Assembly: GCA_009787945.1 (NCBI GenBank)
Contig: WQSI01000057.1
Coordinates: 1 to 10,872, forward strand
DNA from: Defluviitaleaceae bacterium
GTDB lineage: Bacteria > Bacillota > Clostridia > Lachnospirales > WRAX01
Direction: 5' to 3'
DNA: 10,872 bases
Each line of letters starts with the position of its first letter. Positions within the stretch are counted from its first letter, which is position 1. Shown here piece after piece: positions 6,377-10,872 of this stretch. The notes below the pieces were generated by a model. That model saw nothing but the letters and a program-made list of their open reading frames with translations, was not told where the DNA came from and did not search any database. The position numbers and the translations under genes are program-made.

Positions 6377-7777
6377 TTATGCTGCTTGCGGGCCTTGCAC
6401 CCCCATTTTCTTCAACCTGCGCAGCTCCCGTGAAACCATTAAAATGGTTATGGTAAAGGCGATAAGGTCTGCCGCAGGGGCTGCCATCCACACCCCGTCA
6501 ATTTCCATGAATTGAGGCAAAATAAAGTACAACGGTATAAGGATAATGCCTTGGCGCAAAACCGATAGCAACACCGAAATTTTAGCCCGCCCAAGACCCA
6601 TGAAAAAAGTTCCTGCATTCATTTGGAAGGCAGCAATAGGCATTGTCCACACAATAATGCGTATACCATTAACGCCAATGGCGTGGACGGCGGGGTCGCT
6701 GGTGAAAAGCCACATTAGGGGGTCTGTTAAGGTGGCGATAAATATTAACCCCACCACGCAAACACCTACAGAATAGGCGGCGGCAGAAAAATATGCCTTT
6801 CGCACCCTTTCCATGTCACCCATTCCGTAATTAAAACCAATAATGGGGTTGCTACCCTGAGTTATGCCGAAAACTGGCATTATAAACAAAGACATCATAG
6901 CCCCCACTGCACCAAAAGCACCAATTGCGTGGTCGCCGCCAAAATCCCTTATTAAGGTGTTGGCGATAATTGTTACAGCAGAGCCTAATAATTGCATTAA
7001 AAACGGAGCAATGCCGATGGATGCAATTGTCATAACAATTTTGGGGTCAAGTTTCATAAGGGCGGGGCGTATGCGAATTGCAGGCTTGCCGCGGAAGTAA
7101 TAGACCATGACCCAAGCGGCAGAAATGCTCTGAGCCAACACCGTAGACCAAGCGGCTCCCGCAATACCCATATTAAAACCAAAGATAAACAGCGGATTCA
7201 AGCCAATGTTAAGCAACCCCCCCAAAAGCTGGGCAGATGCAAAGCGTTTTGCGTTGCCCGCAGCACGAATTGGATGGTTCATTGAAAAGCTGATAAACGT
7301 GAAGAATATGCCATAAAGTTTAATGCGCATATATGTATCAGCGAAAGGCAGGGTGGCATCTGACGCGCCAAAGGCGATAAGCAATGGTTCTAAAAAAACT
7401 ATGCCCAGCACACCGATGACCACTGCAGAAATCAGGTTTAAAGTAAGGGCGTTGGAAACCACCTTGTCTGCCCCTTCTCTATCCCCTTTTCCCAGGCGTA
7501 TGGAAATGTTTACTGCAGCACCAACACCTATTAACAAGGAGAAAGCTCCCACAATAAACACAACGGGGGAAGCCAAGGAAAGCCCTGAAAGGGCATCATC
7601 CCCCACATCTGGTATCATTCCCACAAAAAGACGGTCTACAAACACATACATTGCCTGCACAAACATTCCAATTACTGTTGGTATGGAAAAGGCTAACACG
7701 GTTTTTGGGATGTTCCCCGTTGCCATCTGACGCTCTTTCGGGGTCATTTTTTCTAATCGTTCCTGGCTGATTTCCAT
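6377..7777 (-). CDS. MATE family efflux transporter
   Basis: 466 residues, the normal length for a twelve-helix multidrug and toxin extrusion transporter of the inner membrane, exporting cationic compounds against Na+ or H+. The N-terminal part reads like MepA/NorM-type MATE proteins, with GNIPKTVLAFSIPTVIG at 21-37 and MYVFVDRLFVG at 43-53. The two halves are related: NPLFIFGFNMGIAGAAWSTV (194-213) marks the end of the first half, and GITQGSNPIIGFNYG (304-318) the second. Hydrophobic segments are spread evenly to about residue 447 and the C-terminal tail is short and basic. The ATG at 7777 has a TAGGAGGG site (7793-7786) eight bases upstream, and a good promoter with a palindromic operator lies further up. 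It diverges from the TauE-type gene and is the first gene of the leftward cluster. The substrate cannot be read from the sequence. Confidence 0.93.
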   Translation of the reverse strand: MEISQERLEKMTPKERQMATGNIPKTVLAFSIPTVIGMFVQAMYVFVDRLFVGMIPDVGDDALSGLSLASPVVFIVGAFSLLIGVGAAVNISIRLGKGDREGADKVVSNALTLNLISAVVIGVLGIVFLEPLLIAFGASDATLPFADTYMRIKLYGIFFTFISFSMNHPIRAAGNAKRFASAQLLGGLLNIGLNPLFIFGFNMGIAGAAWSTVLAQSISAAWVMVYYFRGKPAIRIRPALMKLDPKIVMTIASIGIAPFLMQLLGSAVTIIANTLIRDFGGDHAIGAFGAVGAMMSLFIMPVFGITQGSNPIIGFNYGMGDMERVRKAYFSAAAYSVGVCVVGLIFIATLTDPLMWLFTSDPAVHAIGVNGIRIIVWTMPIAAFQMNAGTFFMGLGRAKISVLLSVLRQGIILIPLYFILPQFMEIDGVWMAAPAADLIAFTITILMVSRELRRLKKMGVQGPQAA

Positions 7778-7818
7778 AAGGAAAGCCCTCCTATTTTCTT
7801 GTGTGCCATTTTTTTATT

Positions 7819-7848
7819 ATTGTATCATAGATACAAGATGAAGTGCAA
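7819..7848 (-). promoter_or_regulatory. Promoter of the MATE gene
   Basis: Read on the minus strand: -35 TTGCAC (7848-7843), an 18-base spacer, and -10 TACAAT (7824-7819). Transcription would start near 7812, leaving a leader of about 35 bases. The -10 overlaps the palindrome at 7820-7836. Confidence 0.65.
7820..7836. promoter_or_regulatory. Candidate operator: TTGTATC-N3-GATACAA perfect palindrome
   Basis: A 17-base perfect inverted repeat with 7-base arms and a 3-base centre, occupying the -10 and the downstream part of the spacer of the MATE promoter. This is the classic place for a repressor site of the TetR, MarR or GntR type, regulators that often control drug exporters. No such regulator gene lies in the window, so it would have to act from elsewhere. 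Confidence 0.55.
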
Positions 7849-7878
7849 CATACATTTTTCTGACGAAAAACAAAGCTC

Positions 7879-7908
7879 TTGACAATAAGCTCGGTCAGGG
7901 CTTACAAT
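7879..7908 (+). promoter_or_regulatory. Promoter of the TauE/SafE-type gene
   Basis: A perfect -35 TTGACA at 7879-7884, an 18-base spacer and -10 TACAAT at 7903-7908. A start site near 7915 would leave a leader of about 30 bases with GGGGGAG at 7934-7940, five bases from the ATG at 7946. The MATE and TauE -35 boxes are 30 bases apart and point away from each other. Confidence 0.75.
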
Positions 7909-7922
7909 ATTGTTAAAACAAT
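7909..7922. promoter_or_regulatory. Candidate operator: ATTGTT-AA-AACAAT at the TauE start site
   Basis: A perfect 14-base palindrome immediately downstream of the -10 and over the predicted start site. It overlaps a second perfect palindrome, ACAATATTGT at 7904-7913, so the half-site ACAAT/ATTGT occurs three times in 19 bases. The placement fits repression, but AT-rich sequence makes chance palindromes more likely than usual. Confidence 0.4.
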
Positions 7923-7945
7923 CGTCATAAATCGGGGGAGCTTGT

Positions 7946-8707
7946 ATGGAATTTGAAATGATGCAGATAATAATGGTTAGCGGTCTGGTGTTTTTGGCTG
8001 GGTTTATTGATTCTATCGCAGGGGGCGGGGGGTTAATTTCCCTGCCAGCTTATGTTTTGACAGGTATGCCAATGCACGCCGCCCTTGCCAGCAACAAATT
8101 TTCATCCACATTTGGCACGGCATTTTCTGCCTTTAATTTTTTGAGAAACGGAAAGGTTTATGTTAAGGCAATACCCGTTTCGGTGGTTTTTGCCCTTTTG
8201 GGTTCGTCGGCAGGGGCGTGGGTGGCGTTGCTTACTGGTGATGAAATTTTACGGTATATGTTAATGGTAATGATACCAATTGTCGCCATTGTGGTTCTTA
8301 CCAAAAAGGGTTTTGGCAAGGAGAACCGCACAGACACCCTAAAACAAAGCACGATTATTTTGGGAGCGGCAGGAGCGGCTCTTACCATAGGTTTTTATGA
8401 CGGCTTTTTCGGTCCAGGCACAGGCACATTTTTAATTTTAATTTTCACGGCACTTTTGCGGTTTGACCTGGTAATGGCAAATGGCAACGCTAAAATCATA
8501 AACCTGTCTAGTAACATAGGCTCTCTGGTAACATTTTTGATTGGGGGGCATGTGGTTTTTCAGCTGGCAATTCCCGCGGCAATTTTTGGGATTTTAGGCA
8601 ACATCATAGGTTCGTCTTTAGCAATAAAAATCGGAGCTAAGATTATTAAGCCCATTTTGGTGGGTGTGCTTGCCCTTTTGCTAGTTAACATAATTATTAC
8701 TAATTAA
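7946..8707 (+). CDS. TauE/SafE family permease (sulfite exporter-type, former DUF81)
   Basis: 253 residues, almost entirely hydrophobic, the normal size for this family of inner-membrane transporters linked to sulfite, sulfonate or other organic anions. The internal duplication typical of the family is clear: GFIDSIAGGGGLISLPAYVL at 19-38 is mirrored by GFYDGFFGPGTGTFLILIFT at 149-168, and each is followed by an Asn-rich segment, ASNKFSSTFGTAFSAFNFLRNG (48-69) and NGNAKIINLSSNIGSLVTFLIGG (179-201). A short polar loop around 119-134 separates the halves. About seven to eight membrane helices are expected. The start at 7946 follows a GGGGGAG site and a strong promoter. Neighbouring genes give no hint of sulfur metabolism, so the substrate is unassigned. 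No terminator is seen after it; the next gene starts 61 bases on and has its own promoter. Confidence 0.9.
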   Translation: MEFEMMQIIMVSGLVFLAGFIDSIAGGGGLISLPAYVLTGMPMHAALASNKFSSTFGTAFSAFNFLRNGKVYVKAIPVSVVFALLGSSAGAWVALLTGDEILRYMLMVMIPIVAIVVLTKKGFGKENRTDTLKQSTIILGAAGAALTIGFYDGFFGPGTGTFLILIFTALLRFDLVMANGNAKIINLSSNIGSLVTFLIGGHVVFQLAIPAAIFGILGNIIGSSLAIKIGAKIIKPILVGVLALLLVNIIITN

Positions 8708-8718
8708 GCCCAGGGCTT
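8706..8718. repeat. AAGCCC-A-GGGCTT palindrome between the TauE stop and the next promoter
   Basis: A perfect 13-base palindrome with 6-base arms that touches the TauE stop codon (8705-8707) and the first bases of the next -35 box. It has no T-run after it, and a one-base loop is too tight for a normal hairpin, so it is not a terminator as it stands. It could be an operator or chance. Confidence 0.3.
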
Positions 8719-8745
8719 GCATTTGCCCGTATATCATGTTATAAT
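8717..8745 (+). promoter_or_regulatory. Promoter of the zinc-ribbon protein/fabG pair
   Basis: -35 TTGCAT at 8717-8722, a 17-base spacer and a perfect -10 TATAAT at 8740-8745 with an extended -10 TG at 8738-8739. Transcription would start near 8752. AAAGGAGGG at 8754-8762 is the ribosome binding site of the gene starting at 8769, so the leader is very short. Confidence 0.75.
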
Positions 8746-8768
8746 CTTTTCACAAAGGAGGGTTTCCC

Positions 8769-10061
8769 ATGGTTTGTAAAAAGTGCAGTGCGCCAGTGGA
8801 TGCCACTGCGGGGGTTTGCAGCGTTTGCTCCACCCCTGTGCGCAAGGGCGGGCGGGTTTGGCCCAAATATACGAAAATGGCAGTGGTTGGCGTTGTTTTG
8901 GTTGCCAGCGTTGTTTTTGTTGTTTTATACACCCAAGGGCGGATTGATTTTGGATTTTTAACAGGCGGCTCTGACGGGCAGGTTACTGTTCCTGGGGAAG
9001 ATGGGGCTGATTATTATGAGGGCAGCAACGAAATTACAAATGACCCCCAAGCCCCAGAAGATGAAGATGCTGACCTGGTTTTAAGGGATGAAGAAGAGCG
9101 TTTTGCCTTGCTTCAAGAGGTTCATTGGGGGGTTTTGGACTATATGTCAGCCGCTGGAAGCACCATACCCTTCGTTACTGGGGCGGGGCATCTGCAAAAC
9201 TGGGAGGACGGTAGCTTTGTAACACCCCAGTATCTTGCCAGGCTTGGCTTTTTAGGTGATGAACATTTGCAAGAAACGCGGTTCGTCTTTATGTTGCGCC
9301 CTGCGGATTTGGTAGGCTTCGAGGGCATAAACATGCCATCAACCGCCGAAATGACCGTGTTTGTAGGGCATGAAACCATAAGGGGCATTGGTCTTTACTC
9401 TGTACATGGCTATCAAGAAATTTTTAGGGAAGATTTAAACCAAGTTTTAGAAAACTACACCCCTAGAAATTGGCGCGAAGCCGTTATGCCGCCAGAACGC
9501 CCAAGCGGGACAAGCCTCATCCATCAGCAAGCCGCGGCTATGATTTCAAGCACAGCAAATGGGGCAGAGGTGGACATTAGATACATGGCTTTTGATGAAG
9601 ATTTTGCCTTTGTTGCCGCTTCCATGGCAGGGGAAGCCCATCGCATCCGATACTTCCTGTTTTCTGTTGTAGGCGAAGTGCTATCCCTTTTGGTTCATGG
9701 TTTTGAAAATGTGCGGCATCCAATTCAAGCAATCAACCAAGCCGCGCCAAATATAGACACCCACCTTCTGCCAGATTTTTTAGGAGAGCATACTTCAAGC
9801 CTGCTTCCGCCAGACGACCCTGTTTTTGCCAACCTAATGGCAATTTTGCAAGCCCAAGGTCATATAGAGCCTGATAACGAGCCAACATTTGCCAGTGCCG
9901 CAGGGGAATTTGCCTACATGGTTTTTGCAGGGGGCGGCGTGCTATTTGTCAATACTGTGGCTGGCTGGGAATTACAATCAACAATTGGCTGGCAGCAAGC
10001 AGAAGCCAGAATGTGGGAGCTGACAGAGCTTCCGCCAATGTACATACTACAACAAAACTAA
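8769..10061 (+). CDS. Zinc-ribbon, single-TM membrane protein with an uncharacterised extracytoplasmic domain
   Basis: 430 residues; I do not recognise the large domain. The N terminus is a small zinc ribbon with two CxxC pairs, C3/C6 and C17/C20, of the kind common at the start of Firmicutes membrane proteins. A basic stretch (25-36) is followed by one hydrophobic helix at about 37-54. By the positive-inside rule the zinc ribbon is cytoplasmic and the rest is outside the cell. Residues 60-110 form a Gly/Asp/Glu-rich acidic linker with no predicted structure. Residues 112-430 look like a folded mixed alpha/beta domain with many aromatics, for example FVFMLRPADLVGFEGI and IRYMAFDEDFAFVAASMAG, but without a catalytic signature I can name. 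The start is fixed by AAAGGAGGG six bases upstream. The fabG-like gene begins 12 bases after its stop. A sensing or envelope role is possible but is only an inference from topology. Confidence 0.85.
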   Translation: MVCKKCSAPVDATAGVCSVCSTPVRKGGRVWPKYTKMAVVGVVLVASVVFVVLYTQGRIDFGFLTGGSDGQVTVPGEDGADYYEGSNEITNDPQAPEDEDADLVLRDEEERFALLQEVHWGVLDYMSAAGSTIPFVTGAGHLQNWEDGSFVTPQYLARLGFLGDEHLQETRFVFMLRPADLVGFEGINMPSTAEMTVFVGHETIRGIGLYSVHGYQEIFREDLNQVLENYTPRNWREAVMPPERPSGTSLIHQQAAAMISSTANGAEVDIRYMAFDEDFAFVAASMAGEAHRIRYFLFSVVGEVLSLLVHGFENVRHPIQAINQAAPNIDTHLLPDFLGEHTSSLLPPDDPVFANLMAILQAQGHIEPDNEPTFASAAGEFAYMVFAGGGVLFVNTVAGWELQSTIGWQQAEARMWELTELPPMYILQQN

Positions 10062-10073
10062 GGAGGTTATAAA

Positions 10074-10793
10074 ATGAGATTTCAAGGGAAAACAGCAGTG
10101 GTAACAGGTGCAGCAGGTGGAATTGGACGCTGTGTAGCAGAAATGCTTGCGGCAGAGGGCGCAAAGGTTTGCGCCGTGGACATGGCAGAGATTTCTTATG
10201 ATATTGACGGCATTAAGGGCTACAAGCTAAATGTAACTGACACAGAGGCATGCAAGGCTTTTTATGAGGAAATTTCTGCGGAATATGGCTCTATTGACAT
10301 TTTGGTTAACAACGCAGGTGTAACCCGCGACGCTATGACAGCCAAAATGACAGACGAGCAGTGGGATTTGGTAATTGACGTAAACCTAAAAGGCTTGTTT
10401 AACCTTACCCGCCACATTGGCCCTCATATGGAGCGTCAAAACAGCGGGTCAATCATTAACATTTCTTCTGTTGTGGGAGAGTTTGGCAATATCGGGCAAG
10501 CAAATTATGCCGCTACAAAGTCCGCTGTTTATGGGCTTACCAAAACCTGGGCGAAAGAGTTTGCAAGAAAAGGGGCGGCTGTCCGCGTTAATGCCGTAAG
10601 CCCAGGCTACACCATGACAGATATTTTGAAAACCGTTCCTCAAGATTTGCTTGACAAATTTGCAGCCCAAACCATGCTAGGCAGATTAGGTCAGCCAGAA
10701 GAAATTGCAAAGGCAATTGTGTTTTTAGCAAGTGATGATGCGAGTTATGTGACAGGGCATAACCTAAGCGTTAATGGGGGCATGAGGTTGTAG
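10074..10793 (+). CDS. fabG: Short-chain dehydrogenase/reductase, FabG-like 3-oxoacyl-ACP reductase
   Basis: 239 residues, the normal length for a classical SDR. The nucleotide-binding motif TGAAGGIG is at 11-18, NNAG at 79-82 and the catalytic tetrad is N104, S132, Y145 and K149 (YAATK). PGYTMTD at 177-183 and the C-terminal VTGHNLSVNGGM (226-237) match FabG and acetoacetyl-CoA reductase (PhaB) sequences. It would reduce a 3-oxoacyl thioester to the 3-hydroxyacyl form, most likely with NADPH, in the cytoplasm. It is not in a fab cluster here: it follows the zinc-ribbon membrane protein by 12 bases, with AAGGAGG at 10060-10066 overlapping that gene's stop. It may therefore be a second copy or a relative with another substrate, and the symbol should be read as family level. 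No U-tract terminator follows. Confidence 0.85.
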   Translation: MRFQGKTAVVTGAAGGIGRCVAEMLAAEGAKVCAVDMAEISYDIDGIKGYKLNVTDTEACKAFYEEISAEYGSIDILVNNAGVTRDAMTAKMTDEQWDLVIDVNLKGLFNLTRHIGPHMERQNSGSIINISSVVGEFGNIGQANYAATKSAVYGLTKTWAKEFARKGAAVRVNAVSPGYTMTDILKTVPQDLLDKFAAQTMLGRLGQPEEIAKAIVFLASDDASYVTGHNLSVNGGMRL

Positions 10794-10798
10794 TGAAA

Positions 10799-10815
10799 TG
10801 GGGGCTTGACCCCCA
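10799..10815. repeat. TGGGGG-CTTGA-CCCCCA hairpin after fabG
   Basis: A perfect inverted repeat with 6-base arms and a 5-base loop, six bases after the fabG stop. The stem is very GC-rich, but no T-run follows on either strand, so it does not fit an intrinsic terminator. It may stabilise the 3' end of the transcript or be part of the intergenic repeat that continues to the window edge. Confidence 0.5.
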
Positions 10816-10851
10816 ATGACGTTTGGACATTCGCACACAACGACGGGGTAG

Positions 10852-10870
10852 GGGCGCGCATTGCGCGCCC
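10852..10870. repeat. GC-rich REP-like palindrome GGGCGCGC-ATT-GCGCGCCC
   Basis: A perfect inverted repeat with 8-base arms and a 3-base centre, preceded by GTAG and followed by GT at the window edge. The frame GTAGGGGCG...CGCCCG resembles dispersed intergenic palindromes seen in many Clostridia and other bacteria, where the inner bases vary but the outer frame is kept. That family resemblance is from memory and cannot be checked from a single copy. The element may continue past the edge. Confidence 0.55.
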
Positions 10871-10872
10871 GT

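Noticed and set aside
6351..6491. A 47-codon N-terminal extension of the M14 hydrolase
   Set aside because: It overlaps the MATE coding region, lacks a good ribosome binding site and does not resemble the family N terminus; the ATG at 6350 has GGGGAGG at the right distance.
7323..7730. A 135-codon plus-strand open frame inside the MATE gene
   Set aside because: It is antisense to a clear transporter, has no recognisable domain and no ribosome binding site of note; a shadow frame.
9123..9140. A WG-like motif (HWGVLD) in the zinc-ribbon protein, hinting at WG repeats
   Set aside because: It occurs once, with no spaced proline or further copies, so it looks like chance.
10799..10815. Intrinsic terminator for fabG
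   Set aside because: The hairpin is strong, but no T-run follows, so I list it as a repeat instead.

Overview
The window looks like chromosomal DNA of a low-to-mid GC Firmicute, most likely a member of the Clostridia. The strongest single pointer is the gene at 3323-5356, which joins IspH (LytB) to four S1 RNA-binding domains, a fusion known from Clostridia. Strong GGAGG-type ribosome binding sites, sigma-A-like promoters, a WG-repeat surface protein and a zinc-ribbon membrane protein fit the same assignment. I see no phage, transposase, CRISPR, tRNA or rRNA gene, and the gene density is that of an ordinary chromosome.

Layout. Everything from 1 to 7777 is on the minus strand and everything from 7946 to 10793 is on the plus strand. 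The two halves diverge from a 168-base regulatory region at 7778-7945. Reading leftward from it come a MATE multidrug/cation transporter, a zinc carboxypeptidase-like (M14, AspA/AstE-type) hydrolase, the IspH-S1 fusion, a hairpin resembling a terminator, a stand-alone GlmU acetyltransferase domain tightly coupled to a histidine phosphatase, then a promoter, a membrane-anchored WG-repeat protein, and the first 30 codons of another membrane-anchored protein. Reading rightward come a TauE/SafE-type permease, then a zinc-ribbon/one-TM protein of unknown function 12 bases ahead of a FabG-like short-chain dehydrogenase. The right edge holds a GC-rich palindrome that resembles a dispersed intergenic repeat.

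How the genes may work together. IspH makes the isoprenoid precursors IPP and DMAPP, needed among other things for the undecaprenyl carrier of wall synthesis. The GlmU acetyltransferase domain would make N-acetylglucosamine-1-phosphate on the way to UDP-GlcNAc, so both touch envelope precursor supply. The transporters, the M14 hydrolase and the phosphatase cannot be tied to a substrate from sequence alone.

The main points of interest are the GlmU acetyltransferase domain lacking its uridyltransferase half, the replacement of a usually conserved arginine in the M14 hydrolase, perfect or near-perfect TTGT...ACAA palindromes at three promoters (1820-1838, 7820-7836, 7909-7922), and the uncharacterised zinc-ribbon protein coupled to fabG. 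I do not see a clearly new multi-gene system; these are leads, not discoveries.
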